In this document: one piece after another, positions 51,471-60,151 of the stretch
How positions within the stretch are numbered: position 1 is the first letter of the stretch
Layout: each line of letters starts with the position of its first letter
Assembly (NCBI RefSeq): GCF_000969645.2
Contig: NZ_CP014222.1
Span: 744,001 to 808,000, forward strand
Source: Janthinobacterium sp. B9-8
GTDB taxonomy: Bacteria; Pseudomonadota; Gammaproteobacteria; Burkholderiales; Chitinibacteraceae
Direction: 5' to 3'
DNA: 64,000 nucleotides
Made by a program: the position numbers and the translations under genes
Notes under the pieces: model-generated
Seen by the model: the letters and a program-made list of their open reading frames with translations, nothing else
Databases searched by the model: none
What the model was told of the DNA's origin: nothing

Positions 51471-52451
51471 TTAAACCACTAGCGGTGGCTCATCCATTAA
51501 GGCGATTTGTTCGCGTAATTCTAAGATGCGGTCTTGCCAGTAATGCTCGGTATTAAACCAGGGGAACGCAGCAGGGAAGGCCGGATCATGCCAGCGGCGG
51601 GCCAGCCAGCCTGAGTAGTGAATGAGGCGCAAGGTGCGCAGCGCTTCTATTAAATGCAGCTCACGCGGGTCAAAATCGCAGAAGTCTTCGTAGCCGATCA
51701 GCACATCGACTAGCTGGCGGCTCATTTCTTGTCTGTCGCCTGACAGCAGCATCCATAAATCCTGTACGGCAGGCGCGCTGCGGCTGTCGTCAAAGTCTAC
51801 AAAGTGCGGGCCAGCGTCGGTCCACAGCACATTGCCAATATGGCAATCGCCATGCACCCGGATATGGGCCACATCACCCGCTCGATCAAAGCTGTGGCGC
51901 ACGCCATCCAACGCAAGGGCAACAGCGCTTTCCCATGCGGGTTTGAGCGAGGCGGGGATAAAGTCATGGCTGAGCAGAAAATCACGCGGGCCGGTGCCAA
52001 AGGTTTCGATATTGAGCGCAGGGCGATGAACAAAGGGGGCGAGTGCGCCCACGGCATGAATCCGGCCAATAAAGCGCCCCATCCATTCTAAAGTCGACGC
52101 CGATTCCAGCTCGGGTGCGCGGCCACCGTGCTTATTAAAAATCGCAAATTGAAAGCCTTCAAAGCTGTGTAGTGTATTGCCCTGATGAATAATGGGCGGC
52201 ACAACCGGCAGCTCGCGCTCAAATAGCTCAAGCGTAAAAGCGTGCTCTTCGAGGATGGCTTCACGGCTCCAGCGTTCTGGCCGATAAAACTTAGCCACCA
52301 GCGGCGGGCCATCGTCTTGGCCCACTTGATACACACGGTTTTCATAGCTATTAAGCGCAAGCAGCCTGCCGTCGCAAGGCAGGCCAAGGCTGTCGATGGC
52401 GTTCATCACGCAATCGGGCGTGAGATTGGCAAATGGAGGGATAGTATTCAT
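51471..52451 (-). CDS. srkA: Stress response kinase A (SrkA/YihE)
   Basis: A 326-residue APH-fold serine/threonine kinase. ALNSYENRVYQVGQDDGPPLVAKFYRPERW gives the P-loop-like and lysine region, EHAFTLELFERELPVVPPI follows, and the catalytic elements are IRVHGDCHIGNVLWT (HGDxHxxN) near 200 and HFVDFDDSRSAPAVQDLWML (the DFD-type metal ligand). E. coli SrkA dampens stress-induced toxin activity and is in the Cpx regulon, upstream of dsbA; dsbA is not adjacent here. Single gene. Confidence 0.93.
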   Translation of the reverse strand: MNTIPPFANLTPDCVMNAIDSLGLPCDGRLLALNSYENRVYQVGQDDGPPLVAKFYRPERWSREAILEEHAFTLELFERELPVVPPIIHQGNTLHSFEGFQFAIFNKHGGRAPELESASTLEWMGRFIGRIHAVGALAPFVHRPALNIETFGTGPRDFLLSHDFIPASLKPAWESAVALALDGVRHSFDRAGDVAHIRVHGDCHIGNVLWTDAGPHFVDFDDSRSAPAVQDLWMLLSGDRQEMSRQLVDVLIGYEDFCDFDPRELHLIEALRTLRLIHYSGWLARRWHDPAFPAAFPWFNTEHYWQDRILELREQIALMDEPPLVV

Positions 52452-52551
52452 GGGGAGATTGTACGGCTAAAGCGGGAGGCGGGGGAGTTTTGGCGGGGTA
52501 AAGAAAGGGATGGAAAGGCTGGAGTATGTTGGTTTATGCGATAAGGCTACT

Positions 52552-52711
52552 TATGCGCATCAAGTTAAGACGAATACATAGCAAAAAGCTGTTTTTCATA
52601 GGGTGTGCAAGTTGTTTTTCTTGCGCACCGTTTTCTGCGCTCCGACTGCGTCGTTGTACACCCTATAAAAACCGATTTGCTCCATGATGAAATCTTAACT
52701 TGATGCATATA
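52552..52711. repeat. MITE-like element of about 160 bases enclosing a repeat family C copy
   Basis: The ends are inverted repeats of 19 bases with two mismatches: TATGCGCATCAAGTTAAGA at the left and the complement of TCTTAACTTGATGCATATA at the right. Inside, 52600-52665 is the second family C unit (AGGGTGTGCAAG to GTACACCCT). No coding capacity. A lone end-like word occurs at 50953. A family B unit (GGGCTACGGGATAGGGC, TGCTAACCCAAGCTA) follows directly at 52711-52743. Confidence 0.6.
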
Positions 52712-52747
52712 GGGCTACGGGATAGGGCTGCTAACCCAAGCTATTTT

Positions 52748-52963
52748 TTATTTCAGCTTATTCCACAAAGCAATGGCTTCTTTTTTGGTGGTGCCTTGCT
52801 GGGAGATGGCGCTGCAATTGCCGTTTTTGCCAAATTTAGAGCATTGCACCCAGCAGCGGTTTGATCCGGCTTTGGTGACTTCAGGCTTGGAGCCGCACTT
52901 TGGGCAAGCTTGAGGATCGCCTTCGGCGGTGGTGATTTTTGGGACGGGTCTTGAATTAAGCAT
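52748..52963 (-). CDS. Small zinc-ribbon protein, Lar-like
   Basis: A 71-residue protein with two cysteine pairs: CPKCGSKPEVTKAGSNRCWVQCSKFGKNGNCSA, followed by TTKKEAIALWNKL. The pattern CPxCG...V.C...C...A......eAi..WN.. is that of Lar-type restriction-alleviation proteins of phages and prophages and related small Zn ribbons. There is no restriction or phage gene near it. It may be a domesticated phage gene or simply a structural relative. Confidence 0.65.
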   Translation of the reverse strand: MLNSRPVPKITTAEGDPQACPKCGSKPEVTKAGSNRCWVQCSKFGKNGNCSAISQQGTTKKEAIALWNKLK

Positions 52964-52989
52964 GGCGGGTGTTGCCTTAAGGTAAAGCC

Positions 52990-53022
52990 AGAAAAAGAAA
53001 AATGCCCGCAGTAGCGGGCATT
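52990..53022 (-). terminator. Terminator of the dapA-bamC operon (reverse strand)
   Basis: AATGCCCGC pairs with GCGGGCATT around AGTA (53001-53022); on the reverse strand it runs into TTTTTCTTTTTC. It stands 168 bases beyond the bamC stop and directly before the Lar-like gene. Confidence 0.75.
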
Positions 53023-53095
53023 GGTTCAGCGGAGTGAGCAGCCTGTCAGTCAGCTACAAAATCACCTAATCAGCCCATATTTCACCGTATTATTG

Positions 53096-53113
53096 ACCAA
53101 TAACCTGTTATTG
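53096..53113. other. Perfect palindrome CCAATAAC-CT-GTTATTGG downstream of bamC
   Basis: An 18-base inverted repeat with 8-base arms in the 226-base gap between the bamC stop and the Lar-like gene. It could be a protein-binding site for the Lar-like gene's promoter or an mRNA end structure. CAGCC/GGCTG near 53163-53182 forms a second, weaker stem. Confidence 0.35.
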
Positions 53114-53189
53114 GCACTGTAAATCCGGCGAAAGTGGGGCTCGATTATGCGATTTTTTTCGAGCAGCCTAAGTCCGAGGCTGTTGGGTT

Positions 53190-54335
53190 TTATTTCAATT
53201 CACTCAGTAGGGCAGAAAGAATTTTGCCGTTGTCATCGCTCTTGTTTTTAGAAGTGACGGTTAACTTGGTTTGGTTGATCCCTTCCACCAAGCGCACTTC
53301 GTATTCATTGGCTTGTTTTTGTTCTGGTGTGGCGTCTTTTTTCCAGAAAGCCAGTTTGCTGAAGAAGCTGCTATTGTCTTCGCCGCCGATATCAGTATCC
53401 GCACGTCGAATCATATAGACGCCCTTGCTGCGATCGCGGTCGTAAACCACATAGCCTGAGCGATCCAGCGCCAAGCCAACACGTCGCCATGCGCGATCAA
53501 AATTGTCAGCAATGGTCAGGGCTTTGCCGTTGTCGATCAGGCTAGCGGCGGCTGGAGCCTGATAGGGCTTAGTCACTACCGCTTGTGCCGTGGCTTGATC
53601 GAGGCCAAAGCGTTGCAGCAGCAGGGACAACATTTCGACTTCCATTTCCGGATCAGGCTTTTTAGGCGTCCAGATGGTTTTATTATTGTCGCTGTTTTTG
53701 CTAAGGCTGGTGGCGGCATCGCTGCTGCCATCCTTGCTATAAACCTCCATCATGCCGCGGTGCGAGATATAGATCTCGCTCGTGCCCGGCTCGCTGCCAC
53801 GCTCTACGCGGGTGCGGTAGCGATCAAGCTCGCCTGTCGACAAAATGCGATCAGAGATTTTAGAAATCATCCGTGTCATTAAGTCTTTTGGCAGCTTGGC
53901 ACGGTTTTCCAGCCAGTCTGTTTCCATAATGCCGATGGCTGGATTATCCAGCGTCAGCAAAAAGCCGTTATCCAGCCAGAACTCATGGATTTCCGGCCAT
54001 AGTTTTTCAGGATCGCCCTTCACGACTAACCAGCGCTGATTACCCGCCTGAACAATCTTGGCGCGGCTGCCAGCGGCTAAAACCGCTTGAGTAGCGCTTG
54101 CATTAGCCGGAGCTACGCTGCTGAGTACGGTGCTTTGCTGCACATTAAAGTGATTGTTGCTGGCTGGCGTGGTGAGCTCGGGTGGAAGCTCTAAATTATT
54201 TTTGCCGATATTGTCACTGCCGCTACGGTAATCCACTTTTTTTTGCAGCAAGAGTTGATCTGTGGTGCAGCCTGCCATTGCAATACACAGGCCGATGGCG
54301 ATAAGTCGTGAGGATGTTTTTATCTGGAGCATCAT
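53190..54335 (-). CDS. bamC: Outer-membrane assembly lipoprotein BamC (NlpB)
   Basis: A 381-residue lipoprotein of the BAM complex. Signal MMLQIKTSSRLIAIGLCIAM and lipobox MAGC, then the unstructured N-terminal stretch VDYRSGSDNIGKNNLELPPEL that contacts BamD (YR motif), and two helix-grip domains (WLVVKGDPEKLWPEIHEFWLDNGF near 104; ADNFDRAWRRVGLALDRSGYVVYDRDRSKGVY near 280). It ends LLSELK. Behind dapA by 10 bases, as in E. coli. Confidence 0.93.
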   Translation of the reverse strand: MMLQIKTSSRLIAIGLCIAMAGCTTDQLLLQKKVDYRSGSDNIGKNNLELPPELTTPASNNHFNVQQSTVLSSVAPANASATQAVLAAGSRAKIVQAGNQRWLVVKGDPEKLWPEIHEFWLDNGFLLTLDNPAIGIMETDWLENRAKLPKDLMTRMISKISDRILSTGELDRYRTRVERGSEPGTSEIYISHRGMMEVYSKDGSSDAATSLSKNSDNNKTIWTPKKPDPEMEVEMLSLLLQRFGLDQATAQAVVTKPYQAPAAASLIDNGKALTIADNFDRAWRRVGLALDRSGYVVYDRDRSKGVYMIRRADTDIGGEDNSSFFSKLAFWKKDATPEQKQANEYEVRLVEGINQTKLTVTSKNKSDDNGKILSALLSELK

Positions 54336-54345
54336 AGGCTTCTTA

Positions 54346-55224
54346 TCAGTGAGTCAGTCCGGCGGCGGTCATGGCTTCAGAAACCACGGCTTGTGCACCT
54401 TGTGAAAGAGGAGTGAGGGGCAAGCGAATGCCAGCCTGAATGAAACCAAGCTGCTCTAAAGCCCATTTCACAGGAATAGGATTTGCTTCAATAAATAAAT
54501 GCTTATGCAAATCTTGCAGCGGATCGTTCATTTCACGCGCACCGGCTGCATCGCCTTCAATGGCTTTTTTGCAGAGCAAATGCATTTGTTTGGGGGCGAT
54601 ATTACCTGTAACTGTAATGACACCGTGGCCGCCAATCAGCATAAAGGCCATGGCCGAGGCATCGTCGCCAGTGTAAAGGGCGAAGTCTTTAGGTGCACGT
54701 TTAACTAAATCGGCAGCACGCTCCAGATTGCCGGTCGCATCTTTAATACCGACGATAAAGGGCAATTCTGCGAGACGTAAGGCGGTATCGTTGGATAGAT
54801 CAGCGACTGTACGGCCGGGCACATTATAAAGAATGGTCGGCAGCTCGCTTTGTTCTGTGATGGCTTTAAAGTGCTGGTACATCCCTTCTTGCGTTGGGCG
54901 GTTGTAGTAAGGCACAACGGAAAGACCATAATCTGCACCGGCCGCTTTGGCTCGTAGTGACAGATTAATCGCTTCACGGGTTGAATTAGCCCCTGTACCT
55001 GCAATCACCGGTACGCGGCCTGCGGCTTGTTCAACTACAACACGAACAATTTCAATGTGCTCATCTACATCAACCGTTGGCGACTCTCCCGTGGTCCCTA
55101 CGGCAACAATGCCGTCGGTACCTTGTTCGATATGCCAGTCGACGAGTTTTCTAAGGCTCGCGAAATCGAGGCTTCCGTCCTCGAACATGGGGGTGACAAT
55201 CGCCACCAGACTACCTGTCAGCAT
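54346..55224 (-). CDS. dapA: 4-hydroxy-tetrahydrodipicolinate synthase
   Basis: Catalyses the first step of the diaminopimelate/lysine branch, condensing pyruvate with aspartate semialdehyde. The 292-residue TIM barrel has [10 protein letters not shown] near 43-52, the tyrosine in [13 protein letters not shown] near 133 and the Schiff-base lysine in [15 protein letters not shown] near 160. First gene of the operon with bamC. Usual length. Confidence 0.96.
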   Translation of the reverse strand: MLTGSLVAIVTPMFEDGSLDFASLRKLVDWHIEQGTDGIVAVGTTGESPTVDVDEHIEIVRVVVEQAAGRVPVIAGTGANSTREAINLSLRAKAAGADYGLSVVPYYNRPTQEGMYQHFKAITEQSELPTILYNVPGRTVADLSNDTALRLAELPFIVGIKDATGNLERAADLVKRAPKDFALYTGDDASAMAFMLIGGHGVITVTGNIAPKQMHLLCKKAIEGDAAGAREMNDPLQDLHKHLFIEANPIPVKWALEQLGFIQAGIRLPLTPLSQGAQAVVSEAMTAAGLTH

Positions 55225-55667
55225 GAGCCTGTAATCCAGTCATAAACACAAAGTCCTATTCTAACCGAACGATGAAGCAGCGGGAAACCTGTGATGGGGA
55301 GCTTTATGCCGGATAGCTGAAGCCCCATGGCACCCTTTTGGCGAGAGTAAAGTACACCTTTCCTTAAAATTCAAGGCTTAGCTGCTCATTTTTATCCTTT
55401 TTTGCTCCGAATAAAGTCTTGGTTTTTCACACAAAATGCCAGCATTTCAGTGCGGGTTTTATTGGATATGCCTAATGTAAACTCAAAATCTTACAAAAAA
55501 ACACTTAAAAATGAAGGTAAACACCATGTAAAGCGATTTAGATTTACTTATCTATACTGACTTTAGCCCCTGCTTATGCTGTCTTAATGTGGATGTTTGC
55601 TTAAAGTGGTTTGAATAGGTGGCTTTAATCTGATTGCGTCGTATTGGGGTTTCGATAAGGGGGAAGA
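55225..55667. other. Intergenic region between divergent dapA and diguanylate cyclase genes
   Basis: 443 AT-rich bases that should hold both promoters. No repeat family copy is seen. On the reverse strand 55392-55490 is open for 32 codons and reads like the end of a small LuxR-type helix (LGISNKTRTEMLAFCVKNQ), but it has no start and could be chance or a gene remnant. No -35/-10 pair is convincing enough to place. Confidence 0.4.
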
Positions 55668-58394
55668 GTGCCATTTGCTAAGGGCTTTGAATGGATGAGC
55701 AGATTGGGGTGGCGAGAAGGTTTGGGATTCCTCGCGCTCTCGCTGCTGCTTGCCTTCAATCAGCTGCAATGGCCGGTTTATCTCTTACTCTGCGTCATGT
55801 TTTTTATTTTACGATGGCAAAGAAGGCCTGTTTGTAATACGGCAATGTTTGATTCTTCGCCTTTTGCGGTGTTATTGGCAGATCGCAATGGGCAGTGCTG
55901 TTATGTCAATGAAAAATGGTGCTTGTTATTTGGCGTACTGCGGCAGGACGCACTGGGGGATGGCTGGCTGGCGGCGATTCATCCTGAAGATCAAGCCCGT
56001 GTGCTTGCCATGCAAGCTGCCGTGCAGCAAGGTCGCCTTGTAGTTTTAGAATACCGCCTGTTACGCAGCGATGGCCTGCTGGTTTGGATTTCTTCTTCGA
56101 TGGTGCCCATGCCTGCTTACGCGAATGTAGCGTACCAGGAGCAGATTATTGATTTGAGTGATGCCAAGCGTCAGGATGCCGAGCGGGCCACCTTGCTGCT
56201 TGAGCAAAAACAGCTGAGAGAAGAGTTAGAAAGTATTTTGGGTAGCTCTAATGATCCGATTGTTGCTATTGATATGGAGTTTCGCTTCAGCGTATTTAAT
56301 CAAAGCTATGCCAGTCTGTTCTACCTTTTATATGGCGTTGAGGTGGCACGCCGTGATTGTTTATTGCAATACGAATTAAGCTCGGAGGAAGACCGCTCTA
56401 ATCTGATTACTTTCTGGGGGCGTGTTTTGCAAGGCGAGTCTTTTGTGGTTCGGCGTGCATTGCATGGCTGCGATCAAAGACTACGTGTGTTTGATTTGTC
56501 GTTTAGTCCGCAATTAAACTCTGCAGGGGAACAAATTGGCGCAATTAATGTTTTACATGATGTGACACTGTCAGCGCAAACCGAGCATGCTTTACAAAGA
56601 AGCGAAGAATTATTTAAAGCGGCTACACAATCTAGTGTGGATGCTATTTATGTTTTAGAAGTGATTAAAGACGAGAGCTGGCATATCAGAGATTTTGAAA
56701 TTGCTGTAGTTAATCCGAATGGGTTTGATTTTTTGAATTTACATCAGCAGGGTGAGGTTGATTTTCATTTAAGGCAGGCGTTATCAAAGATAAATTGTAG
56801 TTACCTTTTTGATATTTGCTACGAAGTTTTTATTACTAAAAATAAATATATTTCTGAAGAAAAATCTTTGAACGCAGATGTAGAAAATGAGTGGCTATTG
56901 TTTAGTGTAGTAGCTATCACAAATGGTGTGGTTTTAACTGTGAGTGATATTAGCCAGCGAAAAAAATCGGAGCTGTCTTTGGCGGAATTCAGTGATTTGC
57001 AACAGGCTATTCTGGATTCTGCTGGTTCAGCCATTATTGTGACTGATTTATCTAATACAATTCGTTTATTTAACCAAGCGGCAGAAAAAATGTTGGGTTA
57101 TCAGGCTGATGAACTGATTGCTAAAGAAACGCCTGCGCTTTTCCATCAGGCCGCAGCAGCATCTCATTTAATTAATGAATTTAAAAAAGAAGTAGGCGAG
57201 GACGCTTTCGATGATGGCGATGTTTTTACCATGCAAGCCAAGCGGTATATTCAAAGTGACTGGATTTATCAGCACAAAGATGGCCGTGCATTTTCAGTTG
57301 AATTAACGATGAATGTAGTGCGTAATCAGCAAGGTGAAATTACCGGTTATATGGGAATTGCTAATGATATTAGCGTGCGTAAACAGGCGGAATTAAAAAT
57401 ACAGCAAAATGAATCACGCACTTCGGCCATATTAAACAGCTTGCATGATTGTGTATTGTCTGTAGGGATGGATGGAGTGATTCTGGAGGCCAATCCAGCG
57501 GCTTTAAAAGTATTTGCTTATGAGTGCTTAAGTGGTAAACCATTAAGCATTCTGTTTCCTCATGGGGGTAATGCGCAGTGGCAAGATGGCTCGGCTGAGG
57601 CCTTGTTTGCACGTCTGGGAGTTGATACACAGGGCATGCGCGAAGTGGTGGCTATAAATAGCGAGGGGGTAGAGGTTTTAATGGACATGGCGCTGGCGGT
57701 GGTTGAGGTGGAGGGTGAGCGCGTTTATATAGCTACCTTGCACGATTTGACTCAGCACAAGCTGGATGAGCAAAAAATGCAGGAAACCATTGAAGAACTG
57801 GAGGCGGTGCAAGCGAGTTTAAGCGGCAGCCATGAGCAGCTGTCTTTGGCTAATCAAGAATTATCTAGGCTTGCGCATATGGATGGCTTAACAGGGATTG
57901 CTAACCGGCGCTTATTTGATCAAATTCTGGTGCAAGAGTGGGCGCGGGCGGCTCGAAGCGGAGAATGTCTTGCACTGGTGATGCTGGATGTGGATTATTT
58001 CAAGCGTTATAACGATTATTTTGGTCATCAGGCTGGCGATGAATGCTTGAAGCGCGTGGCAGCGGCAATTGCATTGGCCTTGCATCGGCCAGGTGATTTT
58101 GTGGCGCGCTACGGGGGTGAGGAGTTTGTTCTGGTTTTACCCGGAACCGATCAAGAAGGGGCCGTTCAGGTGGTAGAGATGGTACTAAACAAGGTGCGTG
58201 ATTTGGCCATCGAGCATCACACCTCCGATGTGGCTTGTGTGGTGACGATGAGTGCGGGCATTGCCGTGATGCTGCCTTTGCAGGGCGTCGATGCCTGTTG
58301 TCTGGTACAAGCGGCAGATCAGGCGCTTTATCAGGCTAAAAATCTGGGCAGAAACCGTTATTTTGTGGCGGGTGCAAATCGCCACACAGAATAA
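55668..58394 (+). CDS. Membrane-linked PAS-GGDEF diguanylate cyclase
   Basis: A 908-residue c-di-GMP synthase. Two closely spaced membrane helices near 20-50 with no sizeable periplasmic domain, then about four to five PAS domains (for example SPFAVLLADRNGQCCYVNEKW near 65, SNDPIVAIDMEFRFSVFNQSY near 195, AIIVTDLSNTIRLFNQAAEKML near 455, HDCVLSVGMDGVILEANPAAL near 590) and a coiled linker. The GGDEF domain is near 740-905: LTGIANRRLFDQIL, MLDVDYFKRYND and the active site RYGGEEF. RPGD five residues upstream is an inhibitory I-site. No EAL. GTG start after AAGGGGGAAGA; ATG nine codons later is possible. Confidence 0.93.
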   Translation: MPFAKGFEWMSRLGWREGLGFLALSLLLAFNQLQWPVYLLLCVMFFILRWQRRPVCNTAMFDSSPFAVLLADRNGQCCYVNEKWCLLFGVLRQDALGDGWLAAIHPEDQARVLAMQAAVQQGRLVVLEYRLLRSDGLLVWISSSMVPMPAYANVAYQEQIIDLSDAKRQDAERATLLLEQKQLREELESILGSSNDPIVAIDMEFRFSVFNQSYASLFYLLYGVEVARRDCLLQYELSSEEDRSNLITFWGRVLQGESFVVRRALHGCDQRLRVFDLSFSPQLNSAGEQIGAINVLHDVTLSAQTEHALQRSEELFKAATQSSVDAIYVLEVIKDESWHIRDFEIAVVNPNGFDFLNLHQQGEVDFHLRQALSKINCSYLFDICYEVFITKNKYISEEKSLNADVENEWLLFSVVAITNGVVLTVSDISQRKKSELSLAEFSDLQQAILDSAGSAIIVTDLSNTIRLFNQAAEKMLGYQADELIAKETPALFHQAAAASHLINEFKKEVGEDAFDDGDVFTMQAKRYIQSDWIYQHKDGRAFSVELTMNVVRNQQGEITGYMGIANDISVRKQAELKIQQNESRTSAILNSLHDCVLSVGMDGVILEANPAALKVFAYECLSGKPLSILFPHGGNAQWQDGSAEALFARLGVDTQGMREVVAINSEGVEVLMDMALAVVEVEGERVYIATLHDLTQHKLDEQKMQETIEELEAVQASLSGSHEQLSLANQELSRLAHMDGLTGIANRRLFDQILVQEWARAARSGECLALVMLDVDYFKRYNDYFGHQAGDECLKRVAAAIALALHRPGDFVARYGGEEFVLVLPGTDQEGAVQVVEMVLNKVRDLAIEHHTSDVACVVTMSAGIAVMLPLQGVDACCLVQAADQALYQAKNLGRNRYFVAGANRHTE

Positions 58395-58459
58395 GGGGAT
58401 AGCAAGGTGTGTGAATTGTGGATAAGTCATGTAAGGTCTTGATCTTGCTGCAGACGAAC

Positions 58460-58496
58460 GGCACTGCTTATTTTTTAATCAGCAGCGCCGCCCTTA
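58460..58496. terminator. Possible bidirectional hairpin between convergent genes
   Basis: GGCACTGCT near 58460-58468 pairs with AGCAGCGCC near 58483-58491 with one mismatch, around an AT-rich loop TATTTTTTAATC. It lies between the cyclase and the reverse-strand exporter. The T-run sits in the loop, so terminator function is uncertain. Confidence 0.3.
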
Positions 58497-58505
58497 CCTT
58501 GTTTT

Positions 58506-59141
58506 TTAGAAAAACCTTGTCATTTTGATGAGTGAGTAAGCAATCACCATCATCATTAAGCCAATTAAAATATCCAGAATTCGCCAAGCAAGCGGCTTGT
58601 TAAATAGATGGCTTAGTTTGCTTGAGCCATAGGCCAATGAAAAAAACCAGATAAATGAAAAGCCTACTGCGCCTATGACAAAAAATGGCCGCTCGGCTGG
58701 GGCCTGCTGCGCGCCAATCGAGCCGACCAAAACCACGGTATCCAAGAGAGCGTGCGGATTAAGTAAGGAAAACGCCAGCCCCGCCATAATCACCTTGCTG
58801 GGCGTGCCAAAGGCGCGCTCCCGGTGATCTTCACCGAGTACATCAGGGTGAAGCGCTTTTTTAAAGGCGTTGAACCCGTACCAAAGTACAAACACCGTGC
58901 CAAAAACAGCCATCCAGCGTTGCAGGTCAGGCATGGTGTTTAAAGCGTGTCCCATACCTGCCACGCCGATGGACATCAAAACTAAATCACAGAGTGAGCA
59001 AATGAGCGCAGTTAAAAAGACATGCTGTTTGGTTAGCCCTTGGCGTAAAACAAATGTGTTCTGTGCGCCAATCGCCATGATGAGGCTGGCGGAGAGTGCG
59101 GCACCGTTAGCAATGGTTGAAAAAGACATGGGGTAGGGCAT
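58506..59141 (-). CDS. LysE/ArgO-family amino-acid exporter
   Basis: A 211-residue inner-membrane exporter with six helices. GAALSASLIMAIGAQNTFVLRQGL is the defining N-terminal LysE/ArgO motif and LAFSLLNPHALLDTVVLVGSIG (with the conserved NPHA) the second. It exports arginine, lysine or similar basic residues. The frame is open much further upstream, but the family begins close to this point; the ATG four codons further in (59129) is an equal alternative. Confidence 0.88.
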   Translation of the reverse strand: MPYPMSFSTIANGAALSASLIMAIGAQNTFVLRQGLTKQHVFLTALICSLCDLVLMSIGVAGMGHALNTMPDLQRWMAVFGTVFVLWYGFNAFKKALHPDVLGEDHRERAFGTPSKVIMAGLAFSLLNPHALLDTVVLVGSIGAQQAPAERPFFVIGAVGFSFIWFFSLAYGSSKLSHLFNKPLAWRILDILIGLMMMVIAYSLIKMTRFF

Positions 59142-59461
59142 TGGAAAAGGCCTAGGAGAGTGCGTAATGTGCTTACTGTAAGGTTTTTGCCATAAAAACA
59201 CACCTAGTTTAAAACCCTGAGTCCTCATTTTTTGAAGGGAAGTACATCCTGTTTGAAGGCTTATGATCTGAGTGTGTGATGATTCTTTTACCTGATAAAT
59301 CAAGGGCTATGCAGGTTTTTTTCTAAAGCGATGAAGTTGATTTACCCATTGTTTGCACATGAATGTTGTCGTTTTAATGCGGCTTAATTGTAATTATGAC
59401 AATTGTACGCTCGGCGCCTTGTCAGATAGTACTTGTAAGAAGAATTGTTCTCGTTTAACCT

Positions 59462-60139
59462 ATGAGAATGATTATCAATAGAATACTCACTGTTGCTGTG
59501 GCGCTGCTCGGCCACTCTGCGCTGCTTTACGGTTTGACGACCATGTCGATTCAGCCTGAGAAGCCAAAGCAGGTGGTGATGCTGCTTGCCCCTACCCCAA
59601 TGCCGATGGGGGAGGAGGTGCCTAAACAGCTGGAAAGCAAGCCTCAGCCTCAGCCTAAACCGGTGCTTAAACCTGTGCCGGTGAAACCCGCTTTGGCTAA
59701 GGCGGTGAGTAAAGCACCTGAAACGGCCAAAGTGCCTGAGCAGTCAGCAGAGGGCCAAATGGCTGCTGCTGCGCCGACGGCTGCTCCGGCAGAAGCGGCA
59801 CCTGCTGCCCCAACGGCAGGAAGCAAGACCAGTAAGCTGGCATCTGATGATGTGCCAGTAGAAACGCTGCCGCTATTTAATACCAGCTACCTTGCTAATC
59901 CTCGTCCTCCTTACCCTCCCCAGTCGATGGCTTTAGGTGAGAAAGGCCGCGTGATGCTAAGGGTGAAAGTCAGTGAGTCAGGTTTGCCTCTTGAGGTTGA
60001 ATTGGCGCGTAGCAGTGGCTATCGCCGCTTGGATGATGCTGCGAAGAGGGCTGTGGAGCGTTGGAAGTTTGTGCCGGGCCGTCGTGGTGATGTGGCGGTT
60101 GTGATGAATGCTATGGTGCCGGTTGATTTTGTTATTTAA
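59462..60139 (+). CDS. tonB: TonB energy transducer (system 2, iron-linked)
   Basis: A 225-residue TonB. Anchor helix near 6-25 (NRILTVAVALLGHSALLYGL), long Lys/Pro then Ala/Pro spacer (KPQPQPKPVLKPVPVKP), and a standard C-terminal domain: PRPPYPPQSMALGEKGRVMLRVKV, LARSSGYRRLDDAAKRAVERWKFVPGRRG. No good ribosome site precedes the ATG, and the first codons coincide with the Fur-like site, so either the mRNA is nearly leaderless or the true start is a few codons later (GTG at 59498 is in frame). Starts the iron operon. Confidence 0.92.
   Translation: MRMIINRILTVAVALLGHSALLYGLTTMSIQPEKPKQVVMLLAPTPMPMGEEVPKQLESKPQPQPKPVLKPVPVKPALAKAVSKAPETAKVPEQSAEGQMAAAAPTAAPAEAAPAAPTAGSKTSKLASDDVPVETLPLFNTSYLANPRPPYPPQSMALGEKGRVMLRVKVSESGLPLEVELARSSGYRRLDDAAKRAVERWKFVPGRRGDVAVVMNAMVPVDFVI
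59464..59482 (+). promoter_or_regulatory. Fur-box-like site overlapping the tonB start codon
   Basis: GAGAATGATTATCAATAGA matches 14 of 19 positions of the classical Fur consensus GATAATGATAATCATTATC by my count. It begins at the third base of the annotated ATG, so Fur-iron would cover the start of transcription or translation of the tonB-exbBD-receptor operon. The 320 bases upstream hold no gene; no clear -35/-10 was fixed. Confidence 0.65.
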
Positions 60140-60151
60140 AAGAGGTTTGTA

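Noticed and set aside
50891..51474. Open frames of 64-118 codons around 51.0-51.5 kb
   Set aside because: They translate the inverted family D copy and the hairpin region, lack ribosome sites and match no family by eye.
53134..53418. 94-codon forward frame across the bamC 3' end
   Set aside because: It is antisense to the conserved bamC C-terminal domain and has no family or ribosome site.
55392..55490. Reverse-strand 32-codon remnant resembling the end of a LuxR-type regulator
   Set aside because: Similarity rests on about ten residues (LGISNKTRTEML), with a stop just upstream and no start. Too short to separate a pseudogene from chance.
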